A model generated the notes under the pieces. That model was given only the letters and a program-made list of their open reading frames with translations. It was not told where the DNA came from and did not search any database. A stretch of DNA of 64,000 nt, from positions 1 to 64,000 of the forward strand of contig JBMNCO010000181.1 of the NCBI GenBank assembly GCA_049366815.1, in the 5' to 3' direction. Below are positions 17,714-26,733 of the stretch, one piece after another. The first letter of the stretch is position 1. Every line of letters begins with the position of its first letter. Source of the DNA: CAYNYM01 sp049366815 (lineage in GTDB: Bacteria > Desulfobacterota > DSM-4660 > Desulfatiglandales > HGW-15). The position numbers and the translations under genes were made by a program.

Positions 17714-19210
17714 CTATCCTCGATATTTTTTCAGTTCCCGCTTCAAGATCTTTCCCTGATGGGTCCTGGGAAAATCCTCGACAAAGACAACCCTTTTGGG
17801 CGCCTTGTAAGATGCCGTTTTCCCTTTACAGAAACGAATGATTTCCGTATCCGTGGGGTTGTGGCCCTTTTTCAGTTGGACAAAGGCCGTCACCGCCTCT
17901 CCGTATTCCTTGTCTGGAAGTCCCACCACGCTGCATTCCTCAACCGCTTCATGGGTGTAGATAATTTCCTCCACCTCGGCGGGAAAGACATTCAACCCAC
18001 CTGTGATGATCATGTCTTTCAACCTGTCAACAATAAAGAGATAACCCTCTTCGTCGAAACGACCCACGTCCCCGGAGTGGAGCCAGCCGTCCACAATGGC
18101 CTGGGCCGTCTCGTCGGGCCTGTTCAGATAGCCCTTCATCACATTGGGCGCCCGAATGACGATTTCGCCATCGGCTCCGGCCGCGACGTCTTTTCCGTCG
18201 GGATCAACGAGTCTCACTTCCACCAGACCTGCGGGGGTCCCCACCGACCCGATCTTATGACGATAGATGTGGTTGAAGGTCACAAGGGAGGCGGTTTCCG
18301 TCATGCCGTATGCCTCGTGGATGTTGAGCCCGAAGGTATCTTTCCATTGACGCACGACTTCAGAGGGCATGCTTGTGGCCGCCGAAAAAGAGTACCTTAC
18401 GGTCCTTAAGTGCTCGTGGCAGTCGGGGTTGTTGAGGAAGCGAATGTAGACCGTCGGGACGGCATAGAGCCGGGTGACCTTGTTCACGCCGATCGAGGAG
18501 ATGATTTCATCCATATCAAACCCCTTGTGTAACACAAGGGTGGCGCCGGCATACAGGGTGGAAATCATGATGTGTATGGACGCAAAGACGTGGTTCAGGG
18601 GCATGAAACACAGACCGACGTCATCAGGGACAAGCCTTTCGTGGTAACAGACATTCTGACTGGCGTAGAGCAGGTTTCGATGCGTCATCATCGCCCCTTT
18701 AGGGGTCCCTGTCGTCCCCCCGGTATACAGGACCACACACATGTCATCCGGGTCGCATTCTACAATATCTATCGGCTCCGCTCCCGCCCCCTTTTCCGCC
18801 CTCAGGGAGGACAGAACCCCGTCCTTCTCGATAACCAGAACCTCCTTCAGGTGAGGCAAAGCCTCACGGGCAGGCATACTTCCGGCCAGGGCCTCCGTGG
18901 TCACAACCAAACGGGCCTCGGCATCCTTGATCATATGCTCCACCTCGGAACCCTTATAGGCCGCACTTATGGGGACCACAGCCGCGCCCAGCCTGATTAT
19001 ACCGAAATAGGCCATGATCCACTCGGGCCTGTTTTCCGCATAGACCCCCACCCTGTCGCCCTTTTTGATTCCCTTTTCTCTGAGAAAAGAGGCGATGCGA
19101 TTGACGCATGCGTTCAGTTCCTCATAGGTAAAGAAGGCATTTTCGAAAACCAGGGCCTTCTTTTCGGGAAAATACGTAGCACTCCGCTTGATGATGCTTG
19201 AAAGATTCAC
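17714..19210 (-). CDS. AMP-forming acyl-CoA ligase (ANL superfamily)
   Basis: The 498-residue enzyme adenylates a carboxylate and transfers it to coenzyme A. The AMP-binding P-loop YTGGTTGTPKG lies near residue 163, the A5 motif YGMTETA near 300, and the C-terminal A8 hinge (GDVGRFDEEGYLFIVDRLKD) and A10 lysine (GKILKREL) are intact. It is short-to-medium for the family, closest in style to fatty-acyl or aromatic acyl-CoA ligases. The substrate cannot be read from the sequence. Translation starts at a GTG with GGGAGGTG 8 bases upstream. A 628-base gap separates it from the adenine deaminase gene, so it likely has its own promoter. Confidence 0.92.
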   Translation of the reverse strand: MNLSSIIKRSATYFPEKKALVFENAFFTYEELNACVNRIASFLREKGIKKGDRVGVYAENRPEWIMAYFGIIRLGAAVVPISAAYKGSEVEHMIKDAEARLVVTTEALAGSMPAREALPHLKEVLVIEKDGVLSSLRAEKGAGAEPIDIVECDPDDMCVVLYTGGTTGTPKGAMMTHRNLLYASQNVCYHERLVPDDVGLCFMPLNHVFASIHIMISTLYAGATLVLHKGFDMDEIISSIGVNKVTRLYAVPTVYIRFLNNPDCHEHLRTVRYSFSAATSMPSEVVRQWKDTFGLNIHEAYGMTETASLVTFNHIYRHKIGSVGTPAGLVEVRLVDPDGKDVAAGADGEIVIRAPNVMKGYLNRPDETAQAIVDGWLHSGDVGRFDEEGYLFIVDRLKDMIITGGLNVFPAEVEEIIYTHEAVEECSVVGLPDKEYGEAVTAFVQLKKGHNPTDTEIIRFCKGKTASYKAPKRVVFVEDFPRTHQGKILKRELKKYRG

Positions 19211-19838
19211 AGATTACACCTCCCGACTAAAATGAATGATCGTCAATTGCAGCCAAGGTCTTGGATTTCAAACGTCCCGGGACCGGCCGCCCCTCGGCAT
19301 CCACGGGCGGTCCAGGGTGTGCAGCTCAGGCCGGATTCTCAAGGCGTGCCTTCACATAAAGGTCGCGACTTGACAAAAAATCGTGAGGATAAGGAAGGCC
19401 AACCTTCCTATGAGAGACCGCACAGAGGGATGACACTCAGGGTAAAATACTGAGGAGGGGGAAAACGGCCCTTACTCCCGTCTTTTTCATAATCCTGAAA
19501 TCCCTCTGTCTTGTTTTCCGGATGGATTCTCATTCGGTTTTCGGGTCCGGCAGCTCAAGCCTGACGACCTGGATTTCGGTTCGTCCGGGAGATTCCCTAA
19601 CAGACGATAACTCATGGCCCTCCTGTCCAAGTGTGTCACATTAATCATTTATTCGCGCGCGATTGTCAAGGCATAAATGCCCATTTCAGATCAGCGGCAA
19701 ATCCTGCACTTGGACCAGGGTGCTCTATATAAAGGGGCCCGCGCATGATCCTGAAGTTCATGGCCGGCACGCATCCTTCTTTTCTACTCCCCCATTTTTC
19801 GCAGCAAACGTTTGCACCACTCCGGACCCCACCCCCTC
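19211..19838. other. Intergenic region between acyl-CoA ligase and adenine deaminase genes
   Basis: The 628 bases carry no frame I can support. An AT-rich stretch lies near 19640-19680. A short hairpin (AAGGAAGG...CCTTCCTA near 19396-19413) is present. Otherwise I see nothing identifiable. Confidence 0.5.
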
Positions 19839-21629
19839 TCAATCCCGGCACGCCCAAAACAAAGGCACGCCTTTTCCGGTCTTGATATCCACCAACCCTT
19901 CCTCGCAAATCCGCAGAAAGGGGATGGCCGCACCCGTCAGGGTGCTCAACGTCCTGAGGGGATCGTCAAAAGGGAAGCCCTTCTCCTTCATCACCCGGGT
20001 CATCTCCCCACTCTTTTCCGCGAGCAGGGGCAGGGGCAGATCAGACATGAGCCCCAGGATAGGCAAGGGAATCTCTGCAAGAATCCGACCCCCTGAACAA
20101 AACACGACCCCTCCCTGCAAGTCCTGGATTCGGTTTACCGCTTCCGCCATGTCCTCTTCCTTCACTCCCACAACAATGATATCGCTCGTATCCCACGCCG
20201 AGCTGGAAGCCACGGCCCCTTCCGCCAGCCCGAATCCCTTGATAAGCCCGACAAAGGTCTTTCCTGTTTCGATACTCCGATCAATGGCCGCCACCTTGAG
20301 GAGGTCCTGTCCAGGATCAGGTCTGATCAGGCCCTCCACTACGGGGAGACAGGTCACGCACTCCCTGGTGACAAGCGGCGCGATCTGCTCGATGACCCTG
20401 ACATTGACATGGGACCAGGGATCTTCCACCCGAACGGCAAAGTCGGAGGCCTCGAACCTTTTATCGAGGTGGATGCTCTTCAGGCTTTGTGGAGAAAAAT
20501 GGTGCGACCTCGGGGACTGAAGCGGTTTTCCGTCTCTGGCGATGATCCGACCCCTGCTGATGACCACCTCCGGTCTGATCGTCCGGGGATCAGGCAGGAT
20601 GAGCAGATCGGCATACCTGGCCGGTGCCAGGCCGCCGACAATGCCGTCCAGACCAAAATATTCCGCTACATTGATGGTGGCCATTTGAATGGCTGTAACC
20701 GGATCGAAGCCAAGGTCCACGGCCTTCTGCACCACGTACTCCATATACCCCTTTTCGAGTAAATCACCCGGCTCCACCCCGTCGGTGACCAGGATCAGCC
20801 GCCTCAAATCGATTCCCGCCGCCCTGATCTGTGATATGGCCTCAAGATCCCGTCTTATGCTCCCCTCCCGGACCATCACGTGGAGACCCAGGCGGAGCCG
20901 CTCGAGGGCCTCCTGTGCGGTAATGGGCTCGTGGCAGGAAGAAACGCCCGTGGCGATATAGGCCGTCAAGGAGCGCCCCTTTGCCCCGGCGGAATGCCCC
21001 TCCAGTTTCCTGCCCCCGAGGAGTGTTGTCCTGAAGTTGGGGAGAAAGGTGTCGGGGTCCTGGATGACCGCCTGCCAGTAGGACTCACCGAGCCCGATGA
21101 CCTCATCCCTCGAAAAAAGCTGCTGCAGAGAATAACTTGAAATGCCGTGTGAACGCCGACTCGTGGATGCCATGGCCGGTGCCGTGGCAAAGATCTTGAC
21201 AGGCTGGTCCCTGAAGGCCTCCAGAAAATCGGTGATGCCCTCACAGCCCCTGAGGGGATAGGGCTCCACGGTCTCGGTGATGATCGTGGTGGTCCCGCCG
21301 GCCATCACATAGCGAAGAACCTCCACGGGGCTGCAGAGACCGTCGGCCAGGTGGGCGTGGCCGTCGATCAGGCCGGGGATGACAGGCCTGCCGCCGGCGT
21401 CCAGAATCTCGGTATCCGGGCCGATACTCTCCTCAGGAGCGTCCCCCACATAGGCGATCCACTCTCCCTTTGCAAGCACCGCGCAATCCTCGATGAACTC
21501 TCCCGTGTAGACGTTGAGCAACGTCCCGTGCAGAACGGCCAGGTCGGCCTTTTCTTTTCCCAGGCTGACGGCCATCACCTCTTTGGCCTTTTCCAAACCC
21601 TCAATCGAAAGCAGACTGCGCCTTTTCAC
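19839..21629 (-). CDS. ade: Adenine deaminase
   Basis: This amidohydrolase-superfamily enzyme converts adenine to hypoxanthine and ammonia in purine salvage. The 596-residue length matches bacterial Ade. The metal-binding HAHL lies near residue 92, followed by GGTTTIITETVEP. The C-terminal half has the TDGVEPGDLLEKGY segment and NVAEYFGLDGIVGGLAPARYAD, and a final domain typical of Ade with SSAWDTSDIIVVG. Translation starts at GTG with AAGGAGG. The first metal motif is HAHLADG rather than the DTHLHIES seen in the best-studied enzymes, so a related cyclic amidohydrolase activity is possible. Confidence 0.88.
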   Translation of the reverse strand: MKRRSLLSIEGLEKAKEVMAVSLGKEKADLAVLHGTLLNVYTGEFIEDCAVLAKGEWIAYVGDAPEESIGPDTEILDAGGRPVIPGLIDGHAHLADGLCSPVEVLRYVMAGGTTTIITETVEPYPLRGCEGITDFLEAFRDQPVKIFATAPAMASTSRRSHGISSYSLQQLFSRDEVIGLGESYWQAVIQDPDTFLPNFRTTLLGGRKLEGHSAGAKGRSLTAYIATGVSSCHEPITAQEALERLRLGLHVMVREGSIRRDLEAISQIRAAGIDLRRLILVTDGVEPGDLLEKGYMEYVVQKAVDLGFDPVTAIQMATINVAEYFGLDGIVGGLAPARYADLLILPDPRTIRPEVVISRGRIIARDGKPLQSPRSHHFSPQSLKSIHLDKRFEASDFAVRVEDPWSHVNVRVIEQIAPLVTRECVTCLPVVEGLIRPDPGQDLLKVAAIDRSIETGKTFVGLIKGFGLAEGAVASSSAWDTSDIIVVGVKEEDMAEAVNRIQDLQGGVVFCSGGRILAEIPLPILGLMSDLPLPLLAEKSGEMTRVMKEKGFPFDDPLRTLSTLTGAAIPFLRICEEGLVDIKTGKGVPLFWACRD

Positions 21630-22093
21630 CTCAGAAATCCTCCTTGTTTTTCTGGTCCTTGTCCAGACCCGTGAGATACGAAACCGAATTTTCGCCGGTC
21701 CTCCGTCACCACCGGGATGCTAACACCACGAGTCCCCCCTGTCGAGCGGTTCCTCGCCCACAAGCCGGGCGGTCCGAGGATATGTTTTCAGGTTACATGC
21801 AGAAAGACGAATAATCGTCCGGTATAGCTAAAATTTGTTGACATACTCCCCTTTTTATTGCTATACATGCTTCGCTGGATACCCAAAGGGCAGGGCCGGA
21901 CCCTTCCGCGCCGTCCGCGCACTTCAGCCGGCGGCAAAGAGCGGGCGCCTTCTCATCAAAGGCAAAGAAGGCCTTGCGGGTACATTTTCGAAGGAAAGGA
22001 GGTGACGGGGTCCTTAACTGATTTTTCTGTTTGTTTAGAGTGTTTTTTCTGTTTTTTCTGTTTATAAAAAAATTTCTCTAGGAGGAAAGTTCA
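21630..22093. other. Promoter and long leader of the porin gene
   Basis: The region between the divergent ade and porin genes holds a near-consensus promoter at 21838-21867 and a 5' leader of roughly 220 bases. The leader ends in a T-rich tract and the AGGAGGA ribosome-binding site at 22081-22087. A 69-codon frame within it has no start signal and I do not call it. Confidence 0.6.
21838..21867 (+). promoter_or_regulatory. Sigma70-type promoter of the porin gene
   Basis: Perfect TTGACA (21838-21843) and TATACA (21862-21867), 18-base spacer. Transcription would begin near 21874. Confidence 0.75.
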
Positions 22094-23278
22094 ATGAAAA
22101 AGCTGGTTATTTTTATGGTAGCCGCTGCATTCGTGCTCGGCATGACTCTGCCGGCCATGGCCGCTGAAAAGGAAGTGAGCCTTTACGGCAGCGTCAGGAT
22201 GATGACCTACTGGCAGGACAAGTCCAAAGAGGCCTTTGACGGCCTTCACAGCGACGGCGATCTGGTGTGGGATCAGGACTTGGGATGCTCCCGGTTCGGC
22301 GCCATCTTCAAATCCGGCGACATCGGCGGCCATGTGGAGATCAGGCCCCGGGACAGGGACCTGGGTATCGGCGGCGCGGTAGGTGGTTATTACAACAATG
22401 AGACCTTGAGGCTGTGGAATGCCAGCTGGAATTTCGGCGCAGGCACCCTCATCATCGGCCAGGCCTACACCCCGACCTTTAACCCGGTTGCCAGGGAATG
22501 CCTGCTCGGCGGAGGGGGCTGGACGGACGGCGTCGGCGACATGGGCTTCAGCGTCCGTGAGCGCGGTATTCAGGTCCATTTTCCCATGGCCGCTGCAAAC
22601 GGAAAACTCGAATTTGCCCTCTTGAGGAACCAGGCCACATACGGGTTCATCACCCCGCAGCCAAGCGGTCTGGCTGGTGCCAATTTTGCTGATATCGACA
22701 CCACCTTCCCCAAGATTGAAGCCCGCTTCAGCTTTGCCACCGGGCCCTTCTCAGGCGCTATCTTCGGCGGTTACAACACCTTCGAAATAGTCGATGCCAA
22801 CGACAAGGGATATGATGTTGATTCCTACGTGCTCGGCGCAAAATTCGGCCTGACCATGGGTGCCGCTTACCTCAATATCGGCGTCTTCACGGCCGAGAAC
22901 CTTGAGAACTACGGCGTCGGCGCCCCGCGTGTCGGTGTCTACGGCGGTAGAGTAGGCGACGCGAGATTCATGAACGGCAACATCGAAGACGTAGAGCACT
23001 TCGGATGGACCGCCGCCCTCGGCTACAAGTTCTCCGACATGATCTCGGCTGAACTCTTCTATGGCCAGAATTACAGGGAAGCCAAAAACGCCATGGGCAA
23101 GGATGATGAAGACGACAATACCGCGTGGGTATTCATGCTTCCCATCAAGGTGGCCAAAGGCTTCACCATCACACCCGAGTTCGTCTATGAAGACAGGAAA
23201 GACAGCATCACCAACGGCGTGACCCGGGACGACGGCGACGTCACCTACTACGGCATGTACTGGCAGATTGACTTCTGA
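22094..23278 (+). CDS. Outer-membrane porin-like beta-barrel protein
   Basis: The 394-residue product has a signal peptide (residues 1-23, cleavage after AMA) and many short amphipathic strands rich in Gly, Tyr and Phe, ending in an aromatic residue (WQIDF), which is the outer-membrane insertion signal. Alternating-strand character suggests a 16-stranded porin. Many codons are GC-rich and strongly biased, consistent with high expression, as are the near-consensus promoter, the AGGAGGA site and the strong terminator just downstream. I recognise no exact family, and substrate specificity is unknown. Confidence 0.82.
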   Translation: MKKLVIFMVAAAFVLGMTLPAMAAEKEVSLYGSVRMMTYWQDKSKEAFDGLHSDGDLVWDQDLGCSRFGAIFKSGDIGGHVEIRPRDRDLGIGGAVGGYYNNETLRLWNASWNFGAGTLIIGQAYTPTFNPVARECLLGGGGWTDGVGDMGFSVRERGIQVHFPMAAANGKLEFALLRNQATYGFITPQPSGLAGANFADIDTTFPKIEARFSFATGPFSGAIFGGYNTFEIVDANDKGYDVDSYVLGAKFGLTMGAAYLNIGVFTAENLENYGVGAPRVGVYGGRVGDARFMNGNIEDVEHFGWTAALGYKFSDMISAELFYGQNYREAKNAMGKDDEDDNTAWVFMLPIKVAKGFTITPEFVYEDRKDSITNGVTRDDGDVTYYGMYWQIDF

Positions 23279-23309
23279 TCCTTCTTAGGGTTGGAAGAAC
23301 CATCTTATC

Positions 23310-23342
23310 GCCCGGGGCCCCCATGGGTCCCGGGCTTTTTTG
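23310..23342 (+). terminator. Rho-independent terminator of the porin gene
   Basis: GCCCGGGGCCC (23310-23320) pairs with GGGTCCCGGGC (23325-23335) with one G-U pair and a 4-base loop, followed by TTTTTTG. It begins 31 bases past the porin stop codon. Confidence 0.9.
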
Positions 23343-23434
23343 TCTCTTCCCTCCATTTTCTTTCTTCCCCGGCGACGGCCTTTTGTGTTAATAGTCCGGG
23401 ATAAACCCACAGACGCCCAAAGAGGAACCTGCTT

Positions 23435-24993
23435 ATGATGTCAAGAACCAGATACCTTCACAAGATCCTTCCGTTCACCCTGCTCCTTCTTTTCCTGCTC
23501 CCCTCGCCGTGCCCGTCGGCCGACAGGAAATCCGTGGTCCTCCTCCCCTTGACGTTCTATGCGGATCCAGGCAAGGCCTACCTGAGAGAAGGGCTCAGGA
23601 ATATGTTTCTCTCCCGCCTCAGCGGTGAGGACCTCGTGGTCATCGGGGACGACCTTCTGGACCCCCTTTTGACCGAGGCGGACAAAAAGGGGGTCTCTTC
23701 CGGGCAAAGGGCTGAAGAACTGGCCGGGGATGTCGACGCAGACTACGCCATTTTCGGGAGCGTCACGAGCCTCGGTGCAGGGTACAGCCTTGATCTTTCC
23801 ATACTCGACCTGACCAAGGACGAACCCGACCTGACCAAGATATCCGAGGCCGTGGATGAAGACCAGCTCATCACCAAGGTGGCGGACATTGTCTATGACT
23901 TCCGGGCCGTCGTGGCCGGCGTCGATATCCGAAAGCGCGGGCCGGCCGGCGCGCAACAGGAATCGCCGTACAGCGATGAAACGCTCCTGGGCCTCTTTTT
24001 TGAACCCACATCCAGGAACCGGGAATTCAGCCCCAGAGGCACCCTGTCCGTCAACATGCTGATTATGGGCATGGACACGGGTGATCTGAACGGTGACGGC
24101 CAGGCCGAAGTGGTCGTGGTTGGACGAGACAAACTCCTGGTCTATGGCAAGAAGGAGGAGACCTATGCCCTCATGGGGACTCTCGAGCCCGCTTTCAGCG
24201 AGGATTACCTGAAGGTCAGCGTGGGGGACGCAGACCAGAACGGGAAGGCCGAGATCTACGCGGTGAGCCGCTACGGTATCCGGGCCCGCACGACGATCTG
24301 GGAGTGGGACGGCCAATTCAAGAAACTTGATCAGCTCTCGGGCCATCTGAGGGCCGTCCGCCACCCGACGGGAGGCACACCCCTCCTGCTCTTCCAGGAT
24401 TCACTGATGCGCCGGTTTTTCAGCGGTCCCGTGACGATCATGGACTACAAGGGGCCGGGGCGATTGGTGCCCAAAGAGACCCTGAAGCCGGAAGGCGGGA
24501 TACAGTTTTATACGGTCGCCTTTTTTGATCTTGAAGGGGATGGGATCCCCGAGATTGTGGGCCTGAATGATAACGACCGCCTCTGTGTCTGGAATCAGGA
24601 TGCCACGGTCGTGTGGCGGAGCGAGGACAAGGTGGGAGGAACAAACAATGCGATCGATCTGAAGGAGGTCTTTGAGGAAGACAGGCCGTACTTTACCTAT
24701 TTCAACAGCAGTATCGCCCTCCTGGACATCGACGGGGACGGGAAGAAAGAGGTCCTGACGCCCAAAAACATCCCCATGATAAAGCACCTGGAATATTTCA
24801 GGGTCTACCCCGAGTCCAACATGATCGCCTACAAGGTGGAAGGTGGAGGCCTTTCCGCCCGGTTCAGCTCGAGGAAAATCAAATACTGTGTGACCGACGT
24901 CCAGGCAGAGGGCAAAACCGTTTTTCTTGCGGTCCAGAAAGCCAAAATCACCAAGATAGGTTCGGGATCCGGCCGAATCATGTGGTTTGAATA
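23435..24993 (+). CDS. Exported FG-GAP/VCBS-repeat-like protein, end interrupted by assembly gap
   Basis: The product has an N-terminal signal peptide (residues 1-28, ending in SPCPSA), a domain that looks like an exported nucleotide/lipid-binding fold (residues about 30-180), and then several FG-GAP/VCBS-like blades with Asp-rich calcium-type loops (DTGDLNGDGQAEV, DLEGDGIPEIV, DIDGDGKKEV). Such proteins are periplasmic or surface beta-propellers. The coding sequence runs into a run of 100 N at 24994. The same 55 bases occur before the gap and after it, so I infer the protein ends MWFE with TAA at 25147-25149, giving 519 residues. An AGAGGA site precedes two ATGs at 23435 and 23438. Confidence 0.8.
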
Positions 24994-25093
24994 NNNNNNN
25001 NNNNNNNNNNNNNNNNNNNNNNNNNNNNNNNNNNNNNNNNNNNNNNNNNNNNNNNNNNNNNNNNNNNNNNNNNNNNNNNNNNNNNNNNNNNNN
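24994..25093. other. 100-base N gap, probably a scaffolding artefact
   Basis: Exactly 100 N. The 55 bases before it (24939-24993) are identical to the 55 bases after it (25094-25148). This is what an assembler leaves when two contigs that already overlap by one k-mer are joined with a default gap. Removing the N and one copy restores an intact 3' end for the neighbouring gene. Confidence 0.85.
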
Positions 25094-25151
25094 AAGCCAA
25101 AATCACCAAGATAGGTTCGGGATCCGGCCGAATCATGTGGTTTGAATAACG

Positions 25152-26384
25152 TTAGAAGAACTTATACTGGAGACCGATCGCCAGGATCCATACATCTTTC
25201 TCCAGTTTGACTCCCCCTGAGGTGGTCTCCGCGTCGTAGAATGATCTCATGGCACCAAGATTCAGAATCAACCCCGGCCGGGCCTCGCAGGCAAGACCGG
25301 CAGCCAGGGTATGGGCGTCCAGCTCGGGCTGTTCTATAGACATGTCATCGGGATCGATGCCCGTTTTGCTGAACAGGTATCCCGCACTGGCCCTGACCCT
25401 GGGGCTGAAGGCATATTCGGCCATGATCCCGAGTTCATAACCGTTCTTCTTCTGTGTCTCGTCCCCGGCCGACAACGCAAGATCATCCCAGGTGGCATGG
25501 GCGTTCAGGTAGGATGTCCAGTCGGCCTCTGCCCTCAGCGCAGGCGTAAACTGATAGGAGACACCAACGCCGATCACTCCCGGAAGGTCTCTTCTCACCC
25601 TTTCCCCTTCTCGGAGCACACCCAGATCATCTCTGTGCACCGTGGTTTTCAGGTCCAGGTTCGTCTCCGTCTCAAATCTCATCCCAATATTCAATGATTC
25701 CGATGGTGAAATATTGAGCCCGACAATGCCTCCCAGCCCGTCTCCCGTTTCTTCGTAATCCACGTGGAACCTACGGTTCAAAAACGGACCGGCGAGGGTG
25801 GCGAAACCCTTCCTCTCCCGCCGGGCATCCACATATCTCAAGGCGATGGAAAGGGAAACCAGGTCGTTCATGGCGTAGGCCCCTCCCAATGTAAAGCCGT
25901 AGTGACAGCTGTTGCCTTCGATATAGTGCTCGGTCACCCTGTCGAATACCCCCCCTGAACGGGCCATCGTAAACTGCGCGAGACGCAGCGTGGACACGGA
26001 ACCTTGCCCGTATTCCGCCCTGCCCCCGCCGGAAGGGATCGTGAACGCGCCGAACACCCCCCATGGGCCTTTCCGGTAAAGGCCAAAGACACTCGGGATG
26101 ATATTCGGCTCTTCATCCTCGTATGTAACCCCCCGGTAGGCGTTTGAATAGGTCTTGAAGGCGTACTGTCCGGCGATGTTGACGTAAAGGCCTTCCCCCA
26201 TCTTGACGGCGCCGGCCGGGTTGTACGCAGCACAGTCTGCAGAATCCGTCGCACCGTTTCTGTTCAGAGTCCTGATCCACTCTGCACTGAGGTTGGACTT
26301 GTTTTCTATGCCGCCTGCATAAAGGACTGAATGACCGAGCAGCACAACCACCAGGGCGGTCAAAAGAAAAAACCGTTTTCCCAT
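25152..26384 (-). CDS. OmpP1/FadL-family outer-membrane channel
   Basis: The 410-residue protein has a signal peptide (KRFFLLTALVVVLLGHSVLYA, cleavage near residue 22) followed by the FadL hallmark N-terminal plug region (AYNPAG motif in SADCAAYNPAGAVKM). The remainder is amphipathic strand-rich and ends in a terminal aromatic pair (YKFF). FadL-type channels pass hydrophobic compounds such as fatty acids or aromatic hydrocarbons across the outer membrane. The start at 26384 (MGKRFF) is preferred over 26402. The gene converges with the FG-GAP protein gene with only 2 bases between stop codons. Long-chain fatty acids fit the other acyl-CoA genes in the window, but the substrate is inferred. Confidence 0.85.
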   Translation of the reverse strand: MGKRFFLLTALVVVLLGHSVLYAGGIENKSNLSAEWIRTLNRNGATDSADCAAYNPAGAVKMGEGLYVNIAGQYAFKTYSNAYRGVTYEDEEPNIIPSVFGLYRKGPWGVFGAFTIPSGGGRAEYGQGSVSTLRLAQFTMARSGGVFDRVTEHYIEGNSCHYGFTLGGAYAMNDLVSLSIALRYVDARRERKGFATLAGPFLNRRFHVDYEETGDGLGGIVGLNISPSESLNIGMRFETETNLDLKTTVHRDDLGVLREGERVRRDLPGVIGVGVSYQFTPALRAEADWTSYLNAHATWDDLALSAGDETQKKNGYELGIMAEYAFSPRVRASAGYLFSKTGIDPDDMSIEQPELDAHTLAAGLACEARPGLILNLGAMRSFYDAETTSGGVKLEKDVWILAIGLQYKFF

Positions 26385-26490
26385 CCGCGACCCTCCTACC
26401 ATGTTGCATCAGGTTGTCAAATCATCGTTCTGTGTTGCGGCGAAACACCGCTCTGCGAACGCGGGAGGCATAATATTCCTTGGGTATCCC

Positions 26491-26518
26491 TGCACAAAGG
26501 CCGGAGGCACGCTATAAT
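26491..26518 (+). promoter_or_regulatory. Possible promoter of a small transcript
   Basis: TGCACA and a perfect TATAAT separated by 16 bases; the -35 is weak. It stands about 105 bases upstream of a terminator hairpin, so the transcript would be short. Confidence 0.4.
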
Positions 26519-26622
26519 ATGCCTGTAAAAAAATCAACACCAAAAAGACACGATTTAAATGACTATAATGACGATATGGATGATAAGATAACAGATTCGG
26601 GTCTAGAGCACTTGCATTGGAA

Positions 26623-26653
26623 GCAGGCCGGCGTCGGGGGCCTGTCTTTTTTT
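26623..26653 (+). terminator. Rho-independent terminator upstream of the selenoprotein gene
   Basis: CAGGCC (26624-26629) pairs with GGCCTG (26639-26644) around a 9-base loop, followed by TCTTTTTTT. It does not belong to an annotated upstream gene on this strand. Confidence 0.6.
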
Positions 26654-26733
26654 GAAAGCACAAAAAGCTTATCTCTGGAAAATTTTGATGCTATGATGAA
26701 TTCGTTCTATTGCCTGAATGAAAGGAGGGCGAC

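Larger units (their letters stand above)
26385..26733. other. Intergenic region with candidate small RNA
   Basis: The 349 bases between the FadL-like and selenoprotein genes hold a predicted promoter (26491-26518) and a terminator (26623-26653) about 100 bases apart on the plus strand. Between them, 26596-26627 resembles the D and anticodon arms of a tRNA, but no T arm or acceptor follows. An 85-codon frame spanning the terminator is probably not coding. Confidence 0.4.

Noticed and set aside
19211..19838. Possible hidden gene in the 628-base gap
   Set aside because: No frame has a ribosome-binding site or protein-like composition; I report the stretch as empty.
26596..26640. tRNA gene (anticodon UGG by position)
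   Set aside because: D and anticodon arms look plausible, but no T arm or acceptor stem follows; the sequence turns directly into a terminator.
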